This document shows, piece after piece, positions 16,083 to 24,512 of a stretch of DNA of 64,000 bases. Origin of the DNA: Bacillus sp. NEB1478 (GTDB taxonomy: Bacteria > Bacillota > Bacilli > Bacillales > Fictibacillaceae); contig NZ_CP134049.1 of NCBI RefSeq assembly GCF_031582965.1, positions 992,001 through 1,056,000 of the forward strand, in the 5' to 3' direction. Under the pieces are notes generated by a model, which made no database searches, was not told the DNA's origin, and was given only the letters and a program-made list of their open reading frames with translations. The first letter of the stretch is position 1. Every line of letters begins with the position of its first letter. Both the position numbers and the translations under genes were made by a program.

Positions 16083-17207
16083 ATGAAAATCACAGGAATT
16101 GAACCGACGCCAAGCCCCAATTCAATGAAGATTAATCTCGATGAAACATTGCCTGGAACTGAACGCTATAACTATACAAAAGATAATGCAAAAGGTGCTC
16201 CTGAATTCATACGTGAAATGTTAAAGATAGAAGGTGTAAAAAGCATCTACCATGTTGCTGACTTTATAGCGCTCGATCGAAATCCAAGATCAAAATGGGA
16301 AGATGTTTTAGCTGGTGTCAGAAAGGTTTTTGGTCAGGAAGAAGAACACTCAGATGCTGATACAGTTACCGAAAAAGAGGATGAAATCACTGAGATCATG
16401 GTTCTTATCCAAATGTTCAGAGGACTTCCTATGCAAATTAAATTAAAGACAGAAAAAGAAGAAAGACGAGTGGGGCTGCCTGAAAGATTTACGAAAGCAG
16501 CATTAAAAGCACAAGAAGCTTCTGATAACTTAGTGATGGAGCGGCAATGGGAAGAGCAAGGTGTTCGCTATGGCACTTTTGAGCAAGTTGGGAATGAAGT
16601 AGCAGAAGAACTAGCAGCTGTTTTTCCGCAAGAAAGACTGGACCAATTAGTCGAACAGGCTTTTAATAAAAACCAGACAGTTGAAGATGAGGAACAAGTT
16701 TCAAAATCGGAAGTAGCTGAAAAACTGCAGGACAGTGACTGGCAAACACGATATGCCGCATTGGAACGTATGAATCCTGCTATAGAAGATATTATGATTC
16801 TAAAACAAGCTCTAAAAGACGAAAAGCCTTCAATTAGAAGACTTGCAGTTGTTTATTTAGGGATGATTGAGGAAGAAGCGGTGCTTCCGCTTCTATACTT
16901 AGCCTTATCAGATAAAAATGTTTCGGTTAGACGAACGGCGGGGGATGCGCTCTCAGATATCGGTAATGCTAAAGCTATTCCAGTAATGTGTGATGCCCTT
17001 TCAGATAAAAATAAACTTGTCCGCTGGCGCGCTGCTCGTTTTCTCTTCGAAGTAGGGGACGAATCTGCAGTTCCCGCATTAAAAGCAGCACAAGATGACC
17101 CTGAATTTGAAGTTTCTCTGCAAATAAAAATAGCACTAGAACGAATTCAAAGCGGCGAAGAAGCCGCAGGAACAGTATGGCAGCAAATGACAAAAAGCCG
17201 CGAATAA
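16083..17207 (+). CDS. YpgR / conserved virulence factor C-like protein
   Basis: A 374-residue protein with two parts. Residues 1-85 (MKITGIEPTPSPNSMKINLDE...YHVADFIALDRN) match the Nfu/NifU N-terminal scaffold domain, here without the C-terminal CxxC iron-sulfur domain. Residues about 215-360 contain HEAT/PBS-type helical repeats (e.g. DEKPSIRRLAVVYLGMIEEEAVLPLLYLALSDKN, then a second and third copy). This arrangement matches B. subtilis YpgR and Staphylococcus aureus CvfC. A role in iron-sulfur handling or protein interaction is inference. The stop codon lies inside the terminator stem. Confidence 0.85.
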   Translation: MKITGIEPTPSPNSMKINLDETLPGTERYNYTKDNAKGAPEFIREMLKIEGVKSIYHVADFIALDRNPRSKWEDVLAGVRKVFGQEEEHSDADTVTEKEDEITEIMVLIQMFRGLPMQIKLKTEKEERRVGLPERFTKAALKAQEASDNLVMERQWEEQGVRYGTFEQVGNEVAEELAAVFPQERLDQLVEQAFNKNQTVEDEEQVSKSEVAEKLQDSDWQTRYAALERMNPAIEDIMILKQALKDEKPSIRRLAVVYLGMIEEEAVLPLLYLALSDKNVSVRRTAGDALSDIGNAKAIPVMCDALSDKNKLVRWRAARFLFEVGDESAVPALKAAQDDPEFEVSLQIKIALERIQSGEEAAGTVWQQMTKSRE

Positions 17208-17220
17208 ACGCGGCTTTTTT
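17192..17220. terminator. Bidirectional terminator overlapping the ypgR stop
   Basis: AAAAAGCCGCG and CGCGGCTTTTT pair around a 6-base loop that contains the ypgR stop codon. It also ends the minus-strand germination operon, whose last codon is adjacent at 17220. Confidence 0.85.
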
Positions 17221-18290
17221 TATTGAGAAATACCTGACTCGGTAATAGTTACATTATATTTTACTTTGATATCTAAGTCTTGATAATTATTTTTCCATCC
17301 TTTTTGATCAAATGCACGTGTTCTCGAACGAACATGTTCTCCAACTCCAATCGGATCAATATTTAGTTTTTGAAATTTGGCGATAAGCTTCTGGCCATCT
17401 CTATTTAATTTTTTTTCGATATTTCTTTCAATTCCTTTAATTACTTTTGGATCTCCAGCATTCACTTTTGTATATTCAGTAAGTCTTCCTTTTACATTAA
17501 TATTTAGCGTTACATGATGATGCGGCTTAGAGCGGATGTCATAACGGACCTTACTTTTAAGGATTTCTAGATTCCCTTTATACTTTTTAGAAGTAAATTG
17601 ATAACTGCCCTCATTTAAATTTTGATACAAAGTTTTGAATGGAAGAAGATGTTCTTCATCTATTGTTCCAACCATTTTATCCTTTTGAAAGAGAGCTAAA
17701 CCTTTGATTTTTACAGAGTCTTTTCTACGAGACAAAAAGGGAAGGATGGGATCCATGCAATCTGAAAAATAAGCATATAAAAAATTATGGAAATTTAAAT
17801 GCGGTAAGTTTGAATAGTCCTCATTTTGCTTTATGAGGCTGCTATAAAAGTTCCCATCATGATTTGACAGATTGTTATCTACCGTTAAAATTTCTTTTGT
17901 GTTTTCTTTCGTGATGGCGAGGTAGATGGCTCTGCCCACGCCCGGATCCCTCTGAATCATATCCAGCGTATCCATTATTCCCTCTTTAGCGATTTCCTCA
18001 CTGAACAAAACCGTATTCAATTTTCCTACGAAGATAGGTCTTGCTACCATTTCATTTAATTCTGCTCTTACCTCCTTTGCGGTTTCACCCGCAGCGGTGA
18101 GATCTTTCATTTTAAACGTTTGCTCATCAATATAGATGGGATAGAGGATAGTTCCTGAAATATTGGCTTTTTGTGAATATTTATCAAATCCGAGTGAGCG
18201 GACCATCGTAATATCATCTAATACTTCTTTTTCTGTATTACAAGCGGTTAAGAAGAACAAACACAATAATATAGAGAGGTATTTCTTCAT
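17220..18290 (-). CDS. Spore germination lipoprotein, GerC subunit
   Basis: A 356-residue lipoprotein of the Ger(x)C family, the C subunit of a GerA-type germinant receptor in the spore inner membrane. The signal MKKYLSILLCLFFLTAC ends with a lipobox, Cys17 being lipidated. The mature domains carry family features such as DDITMVRSLGFDKY near the start and the VKYNVTITESGIS tail. It overlaps the preceding B-subunit gene by 4 bases (ATGA), so translation is coupled. Length is normal for the family. Confidence 0.93.
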   Translation of the reverse strand: MKKYLSILLCLFFLTACNTEKEVLDDITMVRSLGFDKYSQKANISGTILYPIYIDEQTFKMKDLTAAGETAKEVRAELNEMVARPIFVGKLNTVLFSEEIAKEGIMDTLDMIQRDPGVGRAIYLAITKENTKEILTVDNNLSNHDGNFYSSLIKQNEDYSNLPHLNFHNFLYAYFSDCMDPILPFLSRRKDSVKIKGLALFQKDKMVGTIDEEHLLPFKTLYQNLNEGSYQFTSKKYKGNLEILKSKVRYDIRSKPHHHVTLNINVKGRLTEYTKVNAGDPKVIKGIERNIEKKLNRDGQKLIAKFQKLNIDPIGVGEHVRSRTRAFDQKGWKNNYQDLDIKVKYNVTITESGISQ

Positions 18291-19393
18291 TGTTTCTCTC
18301 CTTTTTTCATTAAGCTAATGATAAAGAGAAGGGGGATATAGGCATATAACAAATAAAACCCAAACTTACCGATTATATTATTAAGTTCATCAACTTTAAA
18401 GCGAGTCGTAAAAACAGCAGGCGTAATAAATAAAATGAAAGACAAAGGGATTAATGCAATTCTTTGCTTGATATCAAACATTCTATTTAGGCCTCTGCTA
18501 GACGTCCAAAGTGCCAAAGCAAGATTAATTAAAACAACGATTGCAAAAAATGCGATTCCAATATATTCAAATCGTTCCAAGACCGGGAGAGTAACAATTT
18601 TCCATTCTTGAAGAGTTGGCCATGTTAAACCTTGTAATTGCTTCGGACTAAAATACATAAGGGTAGAAATCGTCGTCAGCAGATAAATAAAGGTTGTAGT
18701 AGCTGCTCCAAAATGTGCCCATTTTTGTGCTTTCTCAGTTTCTTCCAAATATGGATAATAAGCGAACAAATATTCAATCCCAAGAAAACTCAATGCCATG
18801 ACTTTGAACGCTTGATAATAATTATTAAAGCTATAGTCCATGATCGGCAGCAAATTAATTACGTGTCCATATTTGATAGGGAAATAGTGAGTGAGGATAA
18901 TCCAAATCGTTAAAACAAAACAGAAATAGGCAATACCGGTTACCACTCTAAACCCTTTAATGACTATATAGTAAGTTAAAGCCGTAAAGATAAAAGACAA
19001 GGTCCAAATGGGTATACCCGGAAACATCCAGTTTTGGATCGCTTCAATGTACGTTCGTAAAATAACGACTCCCGTTACTAAATAATAAAAGGTGAAAATG
19101 GAACTCAAAAGCAGGGAAAGCCACTTCCCGAAAAACTGATGATGAATGTTAAAAATATCCCCTCCGTGTTTGTTTAATATTTTAAACATCATCCAAATGA
19201 CAATATGAATGACTACCCCGCCGAAAATTACAACAAGCCAGCTATCTTGATGAACAAACTTGGCAATGTATCTGACAAAACCGAGAACCCCTACTCCTAT
19301 TTGACCACCGACAATAAGAAAATATACTAGCTTTGGAGCGATCTTCGCATTTTTATGAACAGAAGGAGGTAATTTGCTTTTATTCAAATTCAT
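18287..19393 (-). CDS. Germinant receptor permease-like GerB subunit
   Basis: A 368-residue membrane protein with about 10 helices, of the GerAB endospore germination permease family (APC superfamily). In characterised receptors this subunit binds the germinant. The N-terminal helices QIGVGVLGFVRYIAKF carry the family's typical GVG-x-L-x-F pattern. It overlaps both neighbours in the operon (14 bases with the A subunit gene upstream, 4 with the C subunit gene downstream). The germinant is not predictable from sequence. Confidence 0.92.
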   Translation of the reverse strand: MNLNKSKLPPSVHKNAKIAPKLVYFLIVGGQIGVGVLGFVRYIAKFVHQDSWLVVIFGGVVIHIVIWMMFKILNKHGGDIFNIHHQFFGKWLSLLLSSIFTFYYLVTGVVILRTYIEAIQNWMFPGIPIWTLSFIFTALTYYIVIKGFRVVTGIAYFCFVLTIWIILTHYFPIKYGHVINLLPIMDYSFNNYYQAFKVMALSFLGIEYLFAYYPYLEETEKAQKWAHFGAATTTFIYLLTTISTLMYFSPKQLQGLTWPTLQEWKIVTLPVLERFEYIGIAFFAIVVLINLALALWTSSRGLNRMFDIKQRIALIPLSFILFITPAVFTTRFKVDELNNIIGKFGFYLLYAYIPLLFIISLMKKGEKQ

Positions 19394-20861
19394 CGATATC
19401 CCTCTTTTTCCACCAGCTTATTTTCTTCTTTTCTTTAACCATTAATTGATCTGGTCTATTTTTTTGAACGTAAAATGGCAGCCTTACGAATGAATCCTTC
19501 CAATCTGAAATTCTGGGCGGATATATAGGAGCTAAATAAGGTCTGTTCAACGAAGTTAGCCCTAATAAATGTGTAATGATAAACATTAATCCGAGCGTCA
19601 AACTTAGAAGTCCCCAAAACTGTGAAAGAATAATCATGGGAAAACGGACAATTCGAATAGCATTACTCATCCTATATACAGGTGTAGTAAATGAGGCAAG
19701 TGCAGATAACGCTACAATAATTAACAAAACATTACTCGTTAGACCTGCTTCAACTGAAGCTGTTCCGATGACGATACCTCCTACGATACCGATCGTTTGA
19801 CCAACTTTTGTGGGTAGCCGGGCACCTGCCTCACGTAATAATTCAATCGTTAATTCTAAAAAAAGAGCTTCAAGGACTGGCGGAAAAGGAATGTCTGTAC
19901 GTGAAGTCGTTAACGTCGACAAAAGGTCATCAGGAATCAATTCAGGATGATACGTGATTACAGAAACATATAGTGGAGTAGCAAAAATCGAAAACAGCAC
20001 GGCAATCATCCGCATGATTCGAAACATAGATGCGATGGGCCAAGATACAAAATAATCATCAAAAGCGGAAAAAAATTCAACTAAAGAAGCCGGTCCATAC
20101 ACACCATGTGGTGAACCTTGTGTTAAAAAAGCAATTTTACCTTCAATTAAGGCGGCAACAATTCGATCGGGGCGTTCTGAATCGATCAATTGCGGGAATA
20201 AAGACATCTTATTATCTTCTATCATTTGAATAAGGTAGCTGCTGTCTAAAATATGATCATAGTCAATTCCAGCTAATCGATTTTTTAAAGTCTTTACATT
20301 TGATTCGTTCGCTATATCTTTAAGGTATAGAATCGCAACTTTCGTTTTCGTTCGCTGTCCGATCTCAATAAATTCTATATTCAGAGCAGACGTAGGCAGC
20401 CTCTTTTGGATTAAGAGTAAATTCGTCTCTAAATTTTCATTGAATGCTTCTTTCGGTCCAATAACGCTAAACTCCACTTCAGGAACAGAAATAGGCCGCA
20501 AATTCGGAGCCTTTTCAACATGAACAAATACCATGTCATTGGAAGATCGTTTTTTTAACGCTACGCATCCTTGAAGTATCATTGAATTAATCGTTTGTTT
20601 ATCAGGGTCTTCTTCATAATGTTTATTGCTAAAAGGAAGTTGTTCAAACATTTCCTTGCATTTCAACGATTGATTTTTTTGCATAAAACAAAGAACTTCT
20701 TTGTTAAATCGTTCTTGATCAATTAATGATTCAATAAAGCCAGAAATCCAATCAGACATACCAATCTCTTGCCAAAGTATATTATTATCGAGTGCTTTGT
20801 TCTCATTTTGTTGTTCGATTGGATTAGACTTAATAGATTTTCCTGTATTAAAAAATCGCAT
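19380..20861 (-). CDS. Germinant receptor GerA subunit
   Basis: A 493-residue protein of the GerA spore germination family. Residues 20-270 form the two-part soluble N-terminal domain, and about 290-450 hold 4-6 membrane helices, with the conserved block TSRTDIPFPPVLEALFLELTIELLREAGARLP and TVGIVGG-like IGIVGGIVIGTASVEAGL. A subunits form pentameric ion channels in current models of GerA receptors. The gene begins 2 bases after an alpha/beta hydrolase gene, giving the order hydrolase-A-B-C. Confidence 0.93.
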   Translation of the reverse strand: MRFFNTGKSIKSNPIEQQNENKALDNNILWQEIGMSDWISGFIESLIDQERFNKEVLCFMQKNQSLKCKEMFEQLPFSNKHYEEDPDKQTINSMILQGCVALKKRSSNDMVFVHVEKAPNLRPISVPEVEFSVIGPKEAFNENLETNLLLIQKRLPTSALNIEFIEIGQRTKTKVAILYLKDIANESNVKTLKNRLAGIDYDHILDSSYLIQMIEDNKMSLFPQLIDSERPDRIVAALIEGKIAFLTQGSPHGVYGPASLVEFFSAFDDYFVSWPIASMFRIMRMIAVLFSIFATPLYVSVITYHPELIPDDLLSTLTTSRTDIPFPPVLEALFLELTIELLREAGARLPTKVGQTIGIVGGIVIGTASVEAGLTSNVLLIIVALSALASFTTPVYRMSNAIRIVRFPMIILSQFWGLLSLTLGLMFIITHLLGLTSLNRPYLAPIYPPRISDWKDSFVRLPFYVQKNRPDQLMVKEKKKISWWKKRDIDEFE

Positions 20862-20863
20862 TC

Positions 20864-21712
20864 TTATTCCGCCTCTATAAAACGAATGATTTCGTTTGAT
20901 ATTTCATCGGGCTTTTCTTCCATTAATAAATGACCGCACTTTTCATAAACAATCAGCTCTGCGTTTGGGAGATCTCTCTTCAGTCTATATCCCGTTTTCA
21001 CAGGCATTACTTTGTCTTCCTTTCCCCAAATCATAAGTACCGGCTGTGTAATTTCCTTTAGTTCTTGTGAAGTCATATCACCTTCACGCTGCCTTAATAA
21101 TCTTATTAGAGAATCGATAAAGGCGGCTTCACTTATGGGTTTCTTGTATCCGTCAATCAACTCCTGAGTGACAAGGGCAGTATCATGCAAAACGGCCGTC
21201 AGGTTTTTTTTAACGTCTTTTTTTTGTATCCAATTTCGCATCCCCCATGTGAACAAAGGCAGGTATGAGCAGACGATTAAAGGATGACTTGCTTTTTTCA
21301 CATAAGAACAGCAGCCGAGCAGTATGAGCTTTCCAATTCGGGCTGGCGCTTTTTTTGCTGCATGCATGCTAATTTGACCACCCATCGAATGTCCGATAAG
21401 GATGGCATCTTTAATGTTGAGTTTGTCTAAAAAATCTATAATGAGCTGACCATAGTTACATAGGCGATAAATAAACGTTGTCGATTTTTCGCTTTGACCA
21501 AACCCAGGGAGGTCTAAGGCAATAACATTATAATATTCTGTTAAATACGGCAGCAATTTTCGAAAACTGATAGTAGAAGATAAGAATCCGTGTACGAGTA
21601 CAACGACTTTGGCATCAGGATTCTCATGTTCGTAATATTCATAATAAATTGTTACGCCGCTTACTTGGATCTTAAATCCGGGTGCATATGTATTCTGCTC
21701 ATTTACGGCCAT
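20864..21712 (-). CDS. Alpha/beta hydrolase at the head of the germination operon
   Basis: A 282-residue alpha/beta-fold hydrolase. The oxyanion motif is HGFLSS (about residues 41-46), the nucleophile elbow is GHSMGG (Ser about 108), the acid is Asp in WGKEDKV (about 231), and the base is His in CGHLLMEE (about 261). No signal peptide. It lies 2 bases upstream of the gerA-subunit gene, so it is part of the same transcript and probably expressed in the forespore. Substrate is unknown; esters, lactones or haloalkanes are all possible for the fold. ATG is preceded by GGAGGGAG. Confidence 0.85.
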   Translation of the reverse strand: MAVNEQNTYAPGFKIQVSGVTIYYEYYEHENPDAKVVVLVHGFLSSTISFRKLLPYLTEYYNVIALDLPGFGQSEKSTTFIYRLCNYGQLIIDFLDKLNIKDAILIGHSMGGQISMHAAKKAPARIGKLILLGCCSYVKKASHPLIVCSYLPLFTWGMRNWIQKKDVKKNLTAVLHDTALVTQELIDGYKKPISEAAFIDSLIRLLRQREGDMTSQELKEITQPVLMIWGKEDKVMPVKTGYRLKRDLPNAELIVYEKCGHLLMEEKPDEISNEIIRFIEAE

Positions 21713-21882
21713 TTAATCGCTCCCTCCGTTCTAGTAAAATTCCTATGGATTATTTTTCCCAATGAAACGAAGGATACAATGTGCAATTATTTCCTTTCTA
21801 TGATTGAAAATTAAAAAAACTGTCCGTGTTTTCTGAAAAACGATCGTGGTAGGAAAATACAAGTGAAATACGAAAAATACGG

Positions 21883-22160
21883 GCTGCTTCAGCATTTCAT
21901 CGTCAAGCTTTAGCGGCTTAAAACTCGAGGTCACTTTCCTCTTTCCTTGTGGCGGGTCTTCAGTCAAGGTAAAATGCTAGCACCACGGGCAAAAATGCAA
22001 AATCAATTTGCTAACAACACAAACTGTGTTTTCTTTGTCGTGTCTTATCGGTTGTTTCAGCTTTTCCTTGTCCAGCTTCAACGGCTTAAAGCTCGAGGTC
22101 ACTTTCCTCTTACCTTGTGACACAAAGAGCGTGTCTTCAGTCAAGAGTTAAGTGCTGGTC
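21883..22160. repeat. Two direct repeats of about 95 bp, 168 bp apart
   Basis: The block around 21885-21990 recurs at 22052-22158. The best-conserved stretch is CTCGAGGTCACTTTCCTCTT (from 21924 and 22092), exact in both except one base at its end. GCGGCTTAAA/ACGGCTTAAA precedes it and GTCTTCAGTCAAG follows. The module is related to the CTCGAGGTCA part of the element at 3441-3786. There is no convincing gene between 21713 and 22287. Confidence 0.7.
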
Positions 22161-22287
22161 GCTTTTTAACGAGCCGTTTCAGCACTTCGGACCATAAATG
22201 TGCGTTTGTCTCTATTCCTCTTTGCTTACTTCGGACATATTTTAATATGGAGAAAGAACGCATAAAGAAATGAAGGAGGTAGGCAGG

Positions 22288-22434
22288 ATGGCATATCCAT
22301 ATTACTACCCGTACTGTTATCCGTATGGAGGATACGGCGGATATGGCTACGGTTGGATCTGGGCTGTATTTATAATTTTGTTTATTCTCATCTTGATATT
22401 CGGCGGCTGGTGGTGGTGGACCACTAGAGGTTAA
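22288..22434 (+). CDS. Tiny YjcZ-like sporulation membrane protein
   Basis: A 48-residue protein: an N-terminal Tyr/Gly/Pro-rich segment (MAYPYYYPYCYPYGGYGGYG), one hydrophobic helix (about 25-40) and a WWWW tail. The Gly-Tyr head and single helix are typical of YjcZ-type sporulation proteins, which localise to forespore or coat-associated membranes. AAGGAGGT precedes the ATG at 7-9 bases. Too short for many gene finders. Confidence 0.78.
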   Translation: MAYPYYYPYCYPYGGYGGYGYGWIWAVFIILFILILIFGGWWWWTTRG

Positions 22435-22440
22435 AAGAAG

Positions 22441-22472
22441 GGGCTTGGAGGTAGGGTCTTCAAGCCTTTTTT
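22441..22472 (+). terminator. Terminator after the YjcZ-like gene
   Basis: GGCTTG and CAAGCC flank a 13-base loop and are followed by six T residues. Confidence 0.75.
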
Positions 22473-22537
22473 ACTTTTAAAGATTGTATGATTGGATAGC
22501 GTTGCGGGGATAATGAAAGAAAAAATGGAGAGATGAT

Positions 22538-22792
22538 ATGCATAGTCGGCAAACAGTCCGCTATATTTGTGAAGAGTATATAAGCGGGAACTGTTACTAT
22601 TATAAAAGTGAAATTATTACCCATGATAATTGGAAAAACCTTGACTCCCTTTCCTGGTCAAGTCCCCGTCCAATTTCACGAAAAACCTTTTTAAAACAAA
22701 AAAAAGCTGGCTTTAAAACCGAGTACAAGTTCATCAAAAAAGAACCAGCGAAAGTAATAACTTTACCGAAACTATCAAAACCGTCTTTTTAG
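22538..22792 (+). CDS. Small basic hypothetical protein
   Basis: An 84-residue basic soluble protein with an ATG preceded by GGAGAG. The C-terminal half is Lys-rich (KTFLKQKKAGFKTEYKFIKKEP). I recognise no domain. The terminator stem overlaps its last codons, which suggests a real, compact transcription unit. It could be a spore or stress protein; nothing in the sequence decides that. Confidence 0.6.
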   Translation: MHSRQTVRYICEEYISGNCYYYKSEIITHDNWKNLDSLSWSSPRPISRKTFLKQKKAGFKTEYKFIKKEPAKVITLPKLSKPSF

Positions 22793-22803
22793 GCGGTTTT
22801 TTA
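22777..22803 (+). terminator. Terminator overlapping the end of the 84-aa gene
   Basis: AAAACCG and CGGTTTT with a T-run; the gene's stop codon lies in the loop. Confidence 0.65.
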
Positions 22804-22901
22804 TATAGATTAAAAAAATCAAATTGAAATGAAATGATTACATATATTTTGTAAGAGGGAATACAAGTATTATGGACTTTCTAATACAAGGAGTGAAAAC
22901 A

Positions 22902-24284
22902 ATGAAAAAATATAGAACGGCAAAAGATACATTAGGTGAGATACAAGTGCCTGTTGATGCTTATTATGGTGCACAAACACAAAGAGCAGTTGAGAATTTT
23001 CCAATAAGCGGACTTCGATTACCGCCTGCCTTTATAAAAGCACAAGCAATCATTAAAGCTAGTGCAGCTCATTCCAACAAACAATGCGGTGTTTTGGATT
23101 CAAAAAAAGCGGAGAGTATTATTCAGGCTGCAGAGGAAATTTTAGAAGGCAAGTGGCAAGATCAATTCGTGGTGGATGCCTATCAAGCTGGGGCGGGTAC
23201 ATCTCAAAATATGAATATGAATGAGGTTCTTGCATCGCGTGCTGCTGAAATAATGGATGGAGAAAAAGGGGATTTTTCAATCGTTCATCCTAATGATGAT
23301 GTTAATATGTCTCAATCTACCAATGATACGATTCCAACTGCTATACAGATTTCAATAGCGGCTCAGATGCATGAAATTTTATATCCGGCAATTGACCATT
23401 TGATTGCTGAATTATATGAAAAAGAAAAAGAATTCGACGCTATCGTAAAGGCTGGCAGAACACATCTGCAGGATGCCGTTCCCATTCGATTAGGAAGCGA
23501 GTTTAAAGGCTATAAAGGGGCTATCCAATCAGTTAAAAAATCACTGGAACATGCTGAAGGATCACTTTATGAACTCGGACTCGGCGGAAATGCTGTGGGC
23601 ACTGGGATCAATGCGCACGAGAATTATGCAAAGCTCGCGATTGAAGAGATTGCACATCGTACGGGACTTCCTTATGTACAAAGTGACAACACGTTTACTT
23701 TTATGCAGAATACAAATGCTGCGATTAGAATCAGCGGGCATTTAAAAGAACTGGCTGTCCATCTTATTAAAATCTCAAGTGATTTACGTTTGTTAAGCAG
23801 CGGACCGAGAACAGGGCTCGCTGAAATCAGCTTGCCAGCCGTTCAACCGGGGTCTTCTATCATGCCAGGCAAGATTAACCCCGTTATCCTTGAAAATTTA
23901 TATATGATTTGTTCTCAAGTAATCGGTAACGACACATGTGTTACGACTGCTGCAATCGGAAGTCAGCTGGAAATTAACCCAATGATGCCAGTAATCGGCT
24001 ACAATGTTTTGCAATCGATCACAATCATCAGTAATGGCATGTCTGTTTTTACAGAAAAATGTTTAAAAGGCATTGGAGCAAATGAAGAAAATATAACAAA
24101 TTGGCTAGATCAAAGCTTATCTCTTGTAACGGCGCTGAATCCTCATATTGGTTATGAAAAAGCAGCATCAATTGCAAAGGAAAGCTTTGAAACGGGGAAA
24201 ATGCTAAAACAACTTTTAGTGGAGAAAGGAATCTTTACTTCTGAAGAAGCTGAAAAAATATTAGATCCTAAAAACATGATATAA
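22902..24284 (+). CDS. fumC: Class II fumarate hydratase
   Basis: A 460-residue enzyme that interconverts fumarate and L-malate in the TCA cycle, oxygen-stable and iron-free, active as a homotetramer. The superfamily signature PGSSIMPGKINP is at residues 316-327, with the catalytic Ser on that flexible loop (S318). GAGTSQNMNMNEVLA and NDTIPTAIQ give the other two conserved blocks. I start at the ATG at 22902, with AAGGAG 7-9 bases upstream. Length is standard. It is monocistronic as far as can be seen. Confidence 0.96.
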   Translation: MKKYRTAKDTLGEIQVPVDAYYGAQTQRAVENFPISGLRLPPAFIKAQAIIKASAAHSNKQCGVLDSKKAESIIQAAEEILEGKWQDQFVVDAYQAGAGTSQNMNMNEVLASRAAEIMDGEKGDFSIVHPNDDVNMSQSTNDTIPTAIQISIAAQMHEILYPAIDHLIAELYEKEKEFDAIVKAGRTHLQDAVPIRLGSEFKGYKGAIQSVKKSLEHAEGSLYELGLGGNAVGTGINAHENYAKLAIEEIAHRTGLPYVQSDNTFTFMQNTNAAIRISGHLKELAVHLIKISSDLRLLSSGPRTGLAEISLPAVQPGSSIMPGKINPVILENLYMICSQVIGNDTCVTTAAIGSQLEINPMMPVIGYNVLQSITIISNGMSVFTEKCLKGIGANEENITNWLDQSLSLVTALNPHIGYEKAASIAKESFETGKMLKQLLVEKGIFTSEEAEKILDPKNMI

Positions 24285-24318
24285 AATAATTTGTTGTAAC
24301 ATTCATATTACTTTCCTC

Positions 24319-24396
24319 GACAAATATAGTACAGATTCCTTGTTTTTCATTTTTTTGACAAAAATATAGTAAAGTCTGTAAATTAAGCGTTATAAT
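24319..24396 (+). promoter_or_regulatory. asnB promoter region with a direct repeat
   Basis: A TATAAT -10 element lies at 24391-24396; the -35 is weak. Two similar stretches, GACAAATATAGTACAGATT (24319) and GACAAAAATATAGTAAAGTC (24357), are 38 bases apart and could be paired regulator sites. I looked for a T-box leader (expected for asparagine genes in some Firmicutes) and found no T-box sequence. Confidence 0.4.
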
Positions 24397-24512
24397 AGAG
24401 AGGTTCATTCTCAGATTAAGGGATTAAATAGATATATTGGAAAACTATTTAACGGTTTGATCGAAATGGGATGAAAGTGAACTTTGAGCTATATTATGGG
24501 AGGAAATAGAAA

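Noticed and set aside
24285..24512. T-box leader for asnB
   Set aside because: No T-box sequence, specifier stem or terminator/antiterminator pair is visible.
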